From positions 1,009,896-1,073,895 of the forward strand of contig NZ_FZNX01000001.1 in the NCBI RefSeq assembly GCF_900188355.1: a DNA stretch of 64,000 nt, written 5' to 3'. The number at the start of each line of letters is the position of its first letter. Position 1 is the stretch's first letter. This document shows, piece after piece, positions 1 to 8,877 of the stretch. The notes beneath the pieces were generated by a model, which saw only the letters and a program-made list of their open reading frames with translations, did no database searches and was not told the DNA's origin. The position numbers and the translations under genes are program-made. The stretch is from Lutibacter flavus (GTDB taxonomy: Bacteria; Bacteroidota; Bacteroidia; Flavobacteriales; Flavobacteriaceae).

Positions 1-101
1 AACTCATCAACACTTCTCGATATTATTTTCTTCAAAAATCACTCGAAGTGACTTTATAAACGGTATTTCGTCAGTTCGAGTAGCGCAGCGTATCGAGAAC
101 C
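1..101. repeat. Family A hairpin repeat unit 1 (3' of GIY-YIG gene)
   Basis: This is one complete unit of a tandem repeat with a period of about 97 bp. The outer arms TTCTCGATA and TATCGAGAA are perfect inverted complements. The inner arms ACTCGAAGTGAC and GTCAGTTCGAGT pair with one mismatch around a loop of about 17 nt. The unit begins with AACTCATCAACACTTCTCG, which recurs near 501, 599 and 696. It ends just before the stop codon of the minus-strand GIY-YIG gene. Confidence 0.85.
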
Positions 102-103
102 CT

Positions 104-400
104 TTACTTTTTGAACTTCTTTTTTGCTAAATTAATTAAACTATCATATTCATTATTAATTAAAGCTTCTTTTTTTGCTTTAGACCACTTTTTTAGTTGT
201 TTTTCTTTTTCAATTGCAATAGTAATATCTGTAAACTCAGCATAAAAAACTAATTCCACTGGTCTTCTTTGATGTGTATAACTGTTTTTATAAAAACCTG
301 ATTGATGTTTGTTTACTCTATTATTCAAATTACTAGTAACTCCAGTATAATAAGTATTATCTGAACATTTAAGAATATATACATAGCTTTTTTTCATCAT
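104..400 (-). CDS. Solo GIY-YIG endonuclease-like protein
   Basis: This encodes a small single-domain protein of the GIY-YIG nuclease fold (98 residues, normal for stand-alone COG2827-type members). Visible motifs are the GIY half YVYIL (residues 6-10), the YIG half YYTGVT (17-22), an Arg at 28, and the candidate metal-binding Glu in IEKEKQLKKW (63-72). The family fold cuts DNA in UvrC and in homing enzymes; the substrate of the solo proteins is not settled. The gene lies between two units of the family A repeat array, as if interposed at a unit boundary: a repeat starts about 4 nt past its stop and another about 10 nt before its start codon. A second, roughly half-identical copy lies at 3047-3358 in a different repeat array. 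I infer a functional tie between nuclease and repeats; this is not proven. Confidence 0.85.
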   Translation of the reverse strand: MMKKSYVYILKCSDNTYYTGVTSNLNNRVNKHQSGFYKNSYTHQRRPVELVFYAEFTDITIAIEKEKQLKKWSKAKKEALINNEYDSLINLAKKKFKK

Positions 401-403
401 AAA

Positions 404-720
404 TTAGTTTCAAAACACTTCTCGATATAATTTTTTTCAAAAATCACTCGAAGGGACGTTATTAACACTAATTCGTCAGTTCGAGTAGCGTAGCGTATCG
501 AGAACTTATCAACACTTCTCGATATAATTCCCTTCAAAAATCACTCGAAGTGACGGTAATAAAGCTAATTCGTCAGTTCAAGTAGTGAAACGTATCGAGA
601 ACTCATCAACACTTCTCGATACAATTTTTTTCAAAAATCACTCGAAGTGACGTTCTTAAGGATATTTCGACTTTTTAATTAGCAAAGCGTATAAACAACT
701 CATCAACACTTCAAGTAAAA
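404..720. repeat. Family A tandem hairpin repeats, units 2-4 plus partial unit 5
   Basis: This gene-free stretch continues the family A array. Units begin near 411, 508 and 606, and a broken fifth begins near 704. Units 2 and 3 keep both outer arms (TTCTCGATA / TATCGAGAA-like). Unit 4 keeps the left arm but its right half has decayed (GCAAAGCGTATAAACAACTC). Period is 97-98 bp. Between 720 and 827 I see only AT-rich leader sequence for ftcD. Confidence 0.85.
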
Positions 721-827
721 GTAAAACTTAATCACACAATAGTTAATATATGCAGTATTTATTTTGATATAGTAACAATCAAATTCAAAATAACTACCTA
801 AATTTGAATACCAAATTAATAATAGCA

Positions 828-2516
828 ATGAACAAACAATTAATAGAATGCGTTCCAAATATTAGTGAAGGACGTGATTCATCAAAAATAAAAGCAATCG
901 CTTCAGTAGTTGAAACCGTTGAAGGTGTAAAATTATTAGATATCGATCCTGGAAAAGCAACCAATAGAACAGTTATTACTTTTGTTGGTGAGCCTGACAA
1001 TGTAATTGAAGCTGCATTTAGACTTATTAAAAAGGCTTCGGAATTAATTGATATGAGTAAACATACTGGGGAACATCCTCGTTTTGGAGCAACAGATGTT
1101 TGTCCGTTGGTACCAATTTCAAATATTACATTAGAAGAAGCTGCTGTATATGCTCATAAATTAGGAGAACGTGTTGGAAAAGAATTAGGTATTCCTGGTT
1201 ATTTTTACGAAATAGCTGCAAAAGAAGACAAAAGAAAAAATTTAGCAAGTTGCCGTTCTGGAGAATATGAAGGTTTAAAACAAAAATTGGTAAATCCTGA
1301 ATGGAAACCAGATTTTGGTCCTGCTGAATTCAATGAAAGTGTTTCAAAATCAGGTGCCACAGCAATTTCAGCACGTGATTTTTTAATTGCCTATAATGTA
1401 AATTTAAATACCACTTCAACAAGAAGAGCCAATGCCATTGCATTTGATATTCGTGAAGCTGGCAGAGTGAAATATGAAAATGGTGTGTCCGGTAAAAAAG
1501 TATTGGATAAAAATGGTGAACCTGTTCGTATTCCAGGTAAATTAAAAGCTGTGAAAGGAATAGGTTGGTATATTGAAGAATATGGAATTGCTCAAATTTC
1601 CTACAACCTAACAAATATTAACATTACATCTATGCATGTTGCTTTTGATGAAACTGTAAAAGCAGCTACTAAAAGAGGATTACGAGTTACAGGTTCCGAG
1701 TTAATTGGACTAATTCCGTTACAAGCAATGTTAGATGCAGGAGATTATTTTTTAAGAAAGCAACAACGTTCTTTAGGAATTTCAGAAGAAGAAAAAATTA
1801 AAATTGCGGTAAAATCTTTAGGATTAGATGACCTAAAACCATTTAATCCAGAAGAAAAAATAATTGAATATTTATTAAAAGATGATACCAAGAAATTAGT
1901 AGATTTTACAGTTACAGGTTTCGCAGAAGAAACAGCCGGAGAATCTATGGCTCCTGGCGGGGGGTCTATTGCTGCCTATGTTGGAGCATTGGGAGTTTCA
2001 TTAGGTACAATGGTTGCAAACCTTTCATCGCACAAAGCTGGATGGGACGATAAATGGGAATTTTATTCAGACTGGGCAGTAAAAGGCCAATCTTATAAAA
2101 ATAAATTATTGTTTTTAGTAGATGAAGATACCAATTCGTTTAATAAAATAATTGAAGGATTTAGAATGCCAAAATCTAACAATGAAGAAATTGAGGCTCG
2201 AAAAGAAGCTATTGAAAATGCTACTAAATATGCTACAGAAATTCCTTTTGAAGTAATGGAAACTGCATACAATTCTATGGAAGTGATGCAAGCGATGTTA
2301 AAAGAAGGGCTTCAAAGCTCCTTATCTGATGCTGGTGTTGGTATTTTATGTGCAAGAACTGCTGTTATTGGGGCTTATTTTAATGTCCGCATCAATGCTA
2401 AAGATATAAAAGACAGAACTTTTGCTGATGAAATTTTAAAACGAGCTAAAGATATTTACAATAAAACGATTGCTGCAGAGAAAGCCATGATGGATTTTAT
2501 TGATGGGAAAATGTAA
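828..2516 (+). CDS. ftcD: Bifunctional formimidoyltransferase-cyclodeaminase
   Basis: The enzyme transfers the formimino group of formiminoglutamate to tetrahydrofolate and then deaminates it to methenyl-THF, the last step of one histidine degradation route. The N-terminal transferase begins with ECVPNISEGRD and carries HTGEHPRFGATD. The C-terminal cyclodeaminase (about residue 350 onward) has ESMAPGGGSIAAYVGALG. The two domains are fused as in animal FTCD and in many Bacteroidota. A TTG at 804 is possible upstream, but ATG 828 gives the expected start MNKQLIECVPN. Length about 562 residues is full size. It stands alone between two repeat arrays, and no other hut gene is in view. Confidence 0.93.
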   Translation: MNKQLIECVPNISEGRDSSKIKAIASVVETVEGVKLLDIDPGKATNRTVITFVGEPDNVIEAAFRLIKKASELIDMSKHTGEHPRFGATDVCPLVPISNITLEEAAVYAHKLGERVGKELGIPGYFYEIAAKEDKRKNLASCRSGEYEGLKQKLVNPEWKPDFGPAEFNESVSKSGATAISARDFLIAYNVNLNTTSTRRANAIAFDIREAGRVKYENGVSGKKVLDKNGEPVRIPGKLKAVKGIGWYIEEYGIAQISYNLTNINITSMHVAFDETVKAATKRGLRVTGSELIGLIPLQAMLDAGDYFLRKQQRSLGISEEEKIKIAVKSLGLDDLKPFNPEEKIIEYLLKDDTKKLVDFTVTGFAEETAGESMAPGGGSIAAYVGALGVSLGTMVANLSSHKAGWDDKWEFYSDWAVKGQSYKNKLLFLVDEDTNSFNKIIEGFRMPKSNNEEIEARKEAIENATKYATEIPFEVMETAYNSMEVMQAMLKEGLQSSLSDAGVGILCARTAVIGAYFNVRINAKDIKDRTFADEILKRAKDIYNKTIAAEKAMMDFIDGKM

Positions 2517-2518
2517 AG

Positions 2519-3031
2519 TCACACTGAGTTTTTCTAAGTGGCTAGACTGATTATTGAGCAATAATTTTTATAAAACGATTGTCACACTGAGCTTGTCGAA
2601 GTGTTTTCATAATAGTTCAAATAATAAAGCCATCAACTGACTATTACTTACTATTGAGTTTCAATAAAATAGAATTAATCAAAAAGTCTTCGACAGGCTC
2701 AGACTGACTGTATATCTTTAAATAATATAAAACGGATGTCACACTCAGCTGAGCCTGTCCTGAGCTTTGCCGAAGGGTCGAAGTGTTTTATTGAAGTTGA
2801 TAATATAGTATAACCTAAAAGTCTTTGACAGGGTCAAACTAATTATTGTGCTTTAAATAGTAAAACTAATGTCACATTGAGCTGAGCCTGTCCCGAGCTT
2901 TGCCTAAGGGTCGAAGTGTTTTATGAAGTTAGAATTAAATCGTTTTCCAGAAGTCTTCGACAAACTCAGCCTGACACTACTCATGTTTACTCATTAAAAC
3001 GAAATTGTCACACTGAGCCTGTCGAAGTGTT
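2519..3031. repeat. Family B BIME-like repeat array, 5' part
   Basis: This stretch alternates left arms of the type AAGTCTTCGACAGGCTCAG with right arms of the type GTCACACTGAGC...TCGAAGTG. The arms are imperfect inverted complements, so each pair can fold into a long hairpin. Left arms start near 2681, 2818 and 2948; right arms near 2519 (decayed), 2581, 2738, 2871 and 3007. Some right arms carry an insert (TGAGCCTGTCCTGAGCTTTG and following bases) with extra palindromy. Unit spacing is about 130 bp. The last right arm ends 15 nt before the GIY-YIG start codon. Confidence 0.88.
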
Positions 3032-3046
3032 AATTAAAAAAATACT

Positions 3047-3358
3047 ATGAGATTATTCTATGTTTATATTTTAAAATGTTCTGATGCTTCCTTTTACATT
3101 GGAGTTACTAATAATCTTGAACGTCGTTTACTAGAACATAATTCCAATAAAAACATATACACATATACTTTCTCAAGAAGACCTAATGAGTTAGTATGGT
3201 TTGAACAGTTTACAACTTCAGATGAAGCAATTAAAAAAGAAAAACAGTTAAAAGGATGGAGTAGAAAAAAGAAGGAAGCTTTAATAAATGAGAATTGGAA
3301 TAATTTAGTGAATTTATCAAAAAATTATACGCAAAATAAAAAGTCTTCTGAAGACTAA
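3047..3358 (+). CDS. Solo GIY-YIG endonuclease-like protein (second copy)
   Basis: This is a 103-residue GIY-YIG protein related to the one at 104-400. The motifs are YVYIL (5-9), a textbook YIG in FYIGVTNNL (16-24), R26/R27, and the Glu-containing IKKEKQLKGW segment. The gene sits in the middle of the family B repeat array. Its last residues, KKSSED, are encoded by a degenerate left arm of that repeat (AAAAAGTCTTCTGAAGAC, 3338-3355), so the reading frame ends inside a repeat. Function is nuclease-like by family; any specificity for the surrounding repeats is inference. Confidence 0.85.
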   Translation: MRLFYVYILKCSDASFYIGVTNNLERRLLEHNSNKNIYTYTFSRRPNELVWFEQFTTSDEAIKKEKQLKGWSRKKKEALINENWNNLVNLSKNYTQNKKSSED

Positions 3359-3775
3359 TATCGATTAATAAAGTACCAAAAAATTATAAATAATAAAAAA
3401 GTCTTCGACAGGCTCAGACTGACTTTGTTACTTAATGTCGCACTGAGCTTGTCAAAGTATTTTTAAAATAGAGCCAATCAAAAAGTCTTCGACAGGCTCA
3501 GACTGACTATTGAACTATAATTAATATAAAACAAATGTCACACTGAGCTGAGCCTGTCCTGAGCTTTGCCGAAGGGTCGAAGTGTTTTATTAATGTTAAA
3601 CTTACATAGTTAACTAAAAAAGTCTTCGACAAGCTCAGACTGACTGTTGAGCCTGCTCTGAGCTTTGTTGAAAGGTCGTAGTGCTCAAACCGACTTATGA
3701 ACTCTAATTAAGGTAAAACCAATGTCACATTTAGCTGAGCCTGTCTTAAGTTTTTGTCGAAAAGCTAAAACTTTT
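3338..3775. repeat. Family B BIME-like repeat array, 3' part
   Basis: The array continues after the GIY-YIG gene. Left arms lie at 3338 (degenerate, coding), 3396, 3481 and 3617; right arms at 3437, 3536, 3648 (partial) and 3723. The unit at 3481-3592 closely matches the unit at 2681-2793 across both arms and part of the spacer, which points to recent tandem duplication or conversion. Confidence 0.87.
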
Positions 3776-3794
3776 AGTAAAAGTTTATTAACAC

Positions 3795-3824
3795 AAAAAA
3801 AGCCGAAAATTACTTTTCGGCTTT
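3795..3824 (-). terminator. Rho-independent terminator of guaB
   Basis: The hairpin AAAGCCGAAAA-TTAC-TTTTCGGCTTT has an 11-bp stem. It lies 20 bp past the guaB stop and, read on the minus strand, is followed by a T-run. Confidence 0.9.
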
Positions 3825-3843
3825 AAATATTTTATAAACAAGA

Positions 3844-5325
<1,482 letters not shown>

Positions 5326-5343
5326 TTAGTAATTAATTGCGAG

Positions 5344-5351
5344 CAAATTTA
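5344..5351 (-). promoter_or_regulatory. Candidate guaB -7 element
   Basis: TAAATTTG on the minus strand fits the Bacteroidota TAnnTTTG box and lies about 31 nt before the guaB ATG. I see no good TTG at the -33 position, so the call rests on one box. Confidence 0.5.
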
Positions 5352-5380
5352 CACTTTTTAATTTAATAAGTTAAAATTAT

Positions 5381-5881
5381 TTAATTCTTAACTTTTTTAT
5401 AAAATAGTAGTTGATATATAATTGAAAGTGTGGCGGCTATAAAACTAAACGTCATTAGAACACCCGATAGAATTACTATATATTTAAACCATGTAACACC
5501 GCTCCATAGTAAATAAATACCTCCAAAGGTTAGCACAACTGAAAAAAACGGTTCAATCATTAAAAAATATTTAAACTTTTTATTGATAGATGTTGTTGAC
5601 AGTATTAATGCTAATAAAAAGAAAATTACACTTAAAGAAAGAATGTGGTTGTGTACAATTGTTAAAATTTCAGATTCACTCTTTTTGAATTTCATTATTT
5701 CAGCATCTTCGTCTTCCTCATTTCCTAAATAATGAGATTCTACTCCTGCTGAACTCATTGAAGTTGTATTTCTTACAAAACTTAAACCACCATAAAACCC
5801 TATACTTAGCACAATTATAAAAGCAAGTATTACTATTTTTATTTCTTTGGGAAATTGATGAATTAAACCGTGAAATTCCAT
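5381..5881 (-). CDS. Four-helix membrane protein next to FMN-binding protein
   Basis: I do not recognise this 166-residue protein. It has four predicted membrane helices: about 14-36, 76-98, 104-128 and 131-157. Between helices 1 and 2 is a charged loop with EEDEDAE. Helix 2 begins VHNHILS, whose histidines could be haem or metal ligands, but that is speculation. Its ATG shares one base with the stop of the FMN-binding gene (TAATG), so the two are translationally coupled. I infer that it is the inner-membrane partner of the FMN protein in an electron-transfer unit. Confidence 0.75.
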   Translation of the reverse strand: MEFHGLIHQFPKEIKIVILAFIIVLSIGFYGGLSFVRNTTSMSSAGVESHYLGNEEDEDAEIMKFKKSESEILTIVHNHILSLSVIFFLLALILSTTSINKKFKYFLMIEPFFSVVLTFGGIYLLWSGVTWFKYIVILSGVLMTFSFIAATLSIIYQLLFYKKVKN

Positions 5882-6405
5882 TAAATTAATTGTTTATTGT
5901 ATAAAATTGAAACTGTTTTTAGCAATTTATTAACCTCACTTGTCATTGATTTAGCAGAAATTGTTGCTCCGGATATTGCTGCAATATCCTTTTGATATAT
6001 TAAATGTTGCTCTTTGGTTTTACCAATAAATTGTTTTAACCAACGCTTACTTCCAACCTCTCCTCCGTGATCTTCTCTATAAACTAATATTTTTGTTTTT
6101 GATATCACTAAATCTTTGTCAAAAATAACAATAAAATCAAAATAAGCTGCTTTACCATAGGCTTTACCAATATAGTAATAACCTAATATATCATTTTCAT
6201 TATTAATTTTAAAAAAATTTGTATCAGTAATTTGTGATGGTAAGGTTTCAGTAATGTCTAAAGGAATTTCAATTATTTCCTGTTTATAAGCTTCAACATC
6301 AAAAACATTTTTTATTTCTTTCTGTATCAAAGCATCTACACGTTTAGAAACTGTAAAACTTGATACTAAAAAAACTATTATTGATATGAATGCTATTTTT
6401 TTCAT
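5881..6405 (-). CDS. Exported FMN-binding domain protein
   Basis: This 174-residue protein starts with a signal-like hydrophobic segment (about residues 3-20) followed by an FMN-binding domain of the NqrC/RnfG type. The motif SGATISAKSMT (about 145-155) is the site at which an ApbE-type transferase attaches FMN to the Thr through a phosphodiester bond in this family. The protein is therefore likely an extracytoplasmic flavoprotein passing electrons. It lies between a porin gene upstream and a coupled membrane-protein gene downstream. No full Nqr or Rnf operon is present, so it is a small separate system. Confidence 0.85.
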   Translation of the reverse strand: MKKIAFISIIVFLVSSFTVSKRVDALIQKEIKNVFDVEAYKQEIIEIPLDITETLPSQITDTNFFKINNENDILGYYYIGKAYGKAAYFDFIVIFDKDLVISKTKILVYREDHGGEVGSKRWLKQFIGKTKEQHLIYQKDIAAISGATISAKSMTSEVNKLLKTVSILYNKQLI

Positions 6406-6471
6406 TTTATTGAAATGTAATATTACTGAAATTTTTAATATTTAACTAGATTGTTTGTAAAATGATTGCTC

Positions 6472-6543
6472 TGTCATATTGAGCTTGTCGAAATATTTTA
6501 GCTAATATCTAATTATTCTAAACTTCGACAGGCTCAGTTTGAC
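6472..6543. repeat. Family B inverted arm pair
   Basis: A right-type arm (TGAGCTTGTCGAA, in 6472-6498) and a left-type arm (ACTTCGACAGGCTCAG, in 6521-6543) form a solitary hairpin pair between the porin gene and the FMN-binding gene. It could act as an RNA hairpin in the porin-FMN transcript. Confidence 0.75.
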
Positions 6544-6565
6544 AAACAACTAAAATTTTTAATAT

Positions 6566-6618
6566 TTAAAGAGGCTCTATAAAAATTTATGGCTATTAAA
6601 TAATTTGAGCCTCTTTTC
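6566..6618 (-). terminator. Hairpin after the porin gene
   Basis: AAAGAGGCTC (6568-6577) and GAGCCTCTTT (6607-6616) form a perfect 10-bp stem with a 29-nt AT-rich loop, 13 nt past the porin stop. The loop is long and the T-run short, so it may be a leaky terminator that lowers downstream FMN-protein expression. Confidence 0.5.
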
Positions 6619-6630
6619 AATACTAATTTT

Positions 6631-7773
6631 TTAAAACCAAATTCCAATACCTGCATTAAATTGCTTAGAAGTATTACTTCCTGAAACAGCATTATTCATT
6701 AATTGATAATCAACTTTAAATGCAGCACCTTGCGCAACTTTATAATTCAATCCGAAAATTAATTCATCTCTATCATAGGCTTCATTTGCAATTAAAGATC
6801 CTTCAGTATCCGCATGTGTATTATGTTTTTCATATCGTAAAAAAGGTGTTAATTTTTCTACGCCTTTTAAATCGAAATTATAAGCTATCTCTCCATAAAA
6901 ACCATTCATTTTAGACCCTAAATCTTTACCTGTTAAAGCATTATACTTATCTGTATCAGATAAACTTGTAGTAATATATTGACCTCTCAACTCTAAATTA
7001 TTGTATTTGTAACGCGCATCTAATCCTATCATAGAAACACCAACCGTACTATCTTCAATAGAACTATCATCTGTTTGAGTTTTACCAAAATAACCAGAAA
7101 CACCCAAACGAAGCCCTAATATTCCATAATAATCTAATTTTGTAGAAAAATTAGGTGAATTAACTACGGATTCCGCACCTTTTTGACGTCCTTTTCTTAA
7201 TCCATCAGAACCTCTTAAAACTCCTTCTCCTCCAGCAAAAGATTTAAATCCATTAAACAAATAAGCTTGGTATTTTAAAGATGCATTGTCAATATTACCT
7301 GAAATACCAACTCCTAATTCTCTCCAGGTAGTAGGAACTATATATTTATCTACATTTGGACGTTCCACCCCATAATAAGTTGTTGGTTCGTGAAATTCAT
7401 TAATAATTCCCATTGGTACCAACATTAATCCTGCTAAAACATTTAAATTTTCGTTTGCTTTATATTTTACAAATGCCTGTTCAACATATACTTCTTTTAC
7501 ATGTTCGTATTCAATTTCAGTTAAAAAACTTACTTTTTCATTAAAATTATAACCAAATAATATCACTAATCTGTGAACATCTATATTTCCAGCTTTTGAA
7601 CCATCTGGTTCGTTATAATCAATTTGGCCATATCCACCAATTGTAATTGCTTTTCCTAAGTTAGTACTTAATATTCTGCTTGCTGAATTTTGATAGGTAT
7701 CACCAGTATTTCCCTGTGAATATCCAATATTACTTACTAATATTGCTACAAATAGTAATTTTAAATTTCTCAT
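6631..7773 (-). CDS. Outer-membrane beta-barrel porin (phosphate-selective porin O/P-like)
   Basis: A 380-residue exported protein: signal peptide MRNLKLLFVAILVSNIGYSQ, then alternating amphipathic strands and a C-terminal Phe (IGIWF), as expected for an outer-membrane barrel. Segments such as GGYGQIDYNEP and PFLRYEKHNT resemble porins of the O/P family, but substrate cannot be read from sequence. The gene heads a minus-strand group with an FMN-binding protein and a membrane protein. It has a good promoter (TTG-N19-TACATTTG at 7816-7845) and a 16-bp palindromic operator at 7873-7888, so it is likely regulated; the near-copy of that operator before pflB suggests anaerobic or redox control. Confidence 0.85.
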   Translation of the reverse strand: MRNLKLLFVAILVSNIGYSQGNTGDTYQNSASRILSTNLGKAITIGGYGQIDYNEPDGSKAGNIDVHRLVILFGYNFNEKVSFLTEIEYEHVKEVYVEQAFVKYKANENLNVLAGLMLVPMGIINEFHEPTTYYGVERPNVDKYIVPTTWRELGVGISGNIDNASLKYQAYLFNGFKSFAGGEGVLRGSDGLRKGRQKGAESVVNSPNFSTKLDYYGILGLRLGVSGYFGKTQTDDSSIEDSTVGVSMIGLDARYKYNNLELRGQYITTSLSDTDKYNALTGKDLGSKMNGFYGEIAYNFDLKGVEKLTPFLRYEKHNTHADTEGSLIANEAYDRDELIFGLNYKVAQGAAFKVDYQLMNNAVSGSNTSKQFNAGIGIWF

Positions 7774-7815
7774 TTTTTAACTTATTTTTATTTAGACTTG
7801 TTTTAAATAACAATG

Positions 7816-7845
7816 CAAATGTATGTAACAACAATTACATAACAA
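7816..7845 (-). promoter_or_regulatory. Porin promoter
   Basis: On the minus strand TTG (7843-7845) and TACATTTG (7816-7823) are separated by 19 nt, matching the Bacteroidota sigma-A consensus. The expected transcription start is near 7810, giving a leader of about 37 nt. Confidence 0.7.
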
Positions 7846-7872
7846 AGTCTTATTTAGAATAATTATAAATAG

Positions 7873-7888
7873 TATGACATATGTCATA
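7873..7888. promoter_or_regulatory. Palindromic operator upstream of the porin promoter
   Basis: TATGACATATGTCATA is a perfect 16-bp palindrome centred about 70 bp upstream of the inferred porin start, a spacing typical for class I CRP/FNR-type activators. A 12/14 match (ATGACATTTATCAT) lies upstream of pflB at 36679-36692. The regulator is not in this window. Confidence 0.6.
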
Positions 7889-7932
7889 TTTTCATAAAAT
7901 CGAAACTAATTAACTTGTTAATTTTTAAAAAT

Positions 7933-8787
7933 TTAAAATATTTTCAGTGCTTCATTATAGGCACTTTCAAAGCTCATAGCATTAATATTTGTATCAGCTT
8001 TTTGTTGATTGAAGTAAGAAATCAACTTTTCGGTTGGCATATTTCCGGTAAGTTCATCGGTTGCCATTGGGCATCCACCATAACCTTTAATGGCTCCATC
8101 AAATCGGTTACAACCTGATTTATAAGCTGCATCAACTTTTTCAAACCAAGTTGTTGGTGTGGTGTGCAAATGAGCTCCAAACTCCATATTTGAATACTTT
8201 GGAATTAAATTTGAAAAAAGATACGTTATAATTTCAGGATTTGAACTTCCAATAGTATCGGATAATGACAAAATTTTGACCCCCATTTTTGAAAGTTTAT
8301 CGGTCCATTCAGAAACAATTTCAACATTCCATGGATCACCATAAGGATTTCCAAATCCCATGGATAAATACGCAACAACTTCTTTATTTGTTTTAGAAGC
8401 AATTGCTAAAATTTTATCCAAAATTATAATAGATTCTGAAATAGTTTTACCTGTATTCCGCATTTGAAAGTTTTCTGAAATTGAAAAAGGATAGCCCAAA
8501 TAATCAATTTCTTCAAATTTAGAAGCATCTTCAGCCCCACGCACGTTTGCAACAATTGCCAATAATTTACTTTCAGTTCTGCTCAGGTCAAGTTTAGAAA
8601 GCACATCCGCAGTATCACGCATTTGAGGAATCGCCTTGGGAGATACAAAACTTCCAAAATCGATAGTATCAAACCCTACTCTTAGTAATGCATTAATATA
8701 TTGTGCTTTTGCGTCTGTAGCTATAAAATGTGATTTTATGCCTTGCATTGCATCCCTTGGACATTCTATAAGTTTTACCTTATTCAT
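7933..8787 (-). CDS. Hydroxymethylglutaryl-CoA lyase
   Basis: This 284-residue TIM-barrel enzyme of the HMGL-like family cleaves HMG-CoA to acetoacetate and acetyl-CoA in leucine breakdown. Visible features are the N-terminal ECPRDAMQG (metal/substrate Arg of the RDxxQ motif), GAHLHTT (metal-binding HxH), and the GYGGCPMA loop with the conserved Cys, followed by TGNMPTEKL. The RDAMQ and the MATDELTG segments differ slightly from the commonest consensus (RDGLQ, A-x-GASGN), so a related acyl-CoA lyase is possible. A TATATTTG box lies only 5 nt before the ATG. Confidence 0.88.
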   Translation of the reverse strand: MNKVKLIECPRDAMQGIKSHFIATDAKAQYINALLRVGFDTIDFGSFVSPKAIPQMRDTADVLSKLDLSRTESKLLAIVANVRGAEDASKFEEIDYLGYPFSISENFQMRNTGKTISESIIILDKILAIASKTNKEVVAYLSMGFGNPYGDPWNVEIVSEWTDKLSKMGVKILSLSDTIGSSNPEIITYLFSNLIPKYSNMEFGAHLHTTPTTWFEKVDAAYKSGCNRFDGAIKGYGGCPMATDELTGNMPTEKLISYFNQQKADTNINAMSFESAYNEALKIF

Positions 8788-8792
8788 AAAGC

Positions 8793-8800
8793 CAAATATA
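8793..8800 (-). promoter_or_regulatory. Candidate -7 element of HMG-CoA lyase gene
   Basis: TATATTTG on the minus strand ends 5 nt before the ATG. If used, the transcript would be leaderless or nearly so. No well-spaced TTG is seen. Confidence 0.4.
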
Positions 8801-8877
8801 CAAATACAATTAAGAATAAAATAGCATCATTTTATTGAAATAAATTAACTTTACACTATAATTTTTTAGCCTAAAAT

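Noticed and set aside
1-720. CRISPR array
   Set aside because: The period is regular, but the whole 97-bp unit is repeated with long inverted arms; there are no short identical repeats with unique spacers and no cas genes.
1330-1614. Antisense frames over ftcD and other long genes
   Set aside because: They have low-complexity translations and lie wholly within well-supported genes on the other strand.
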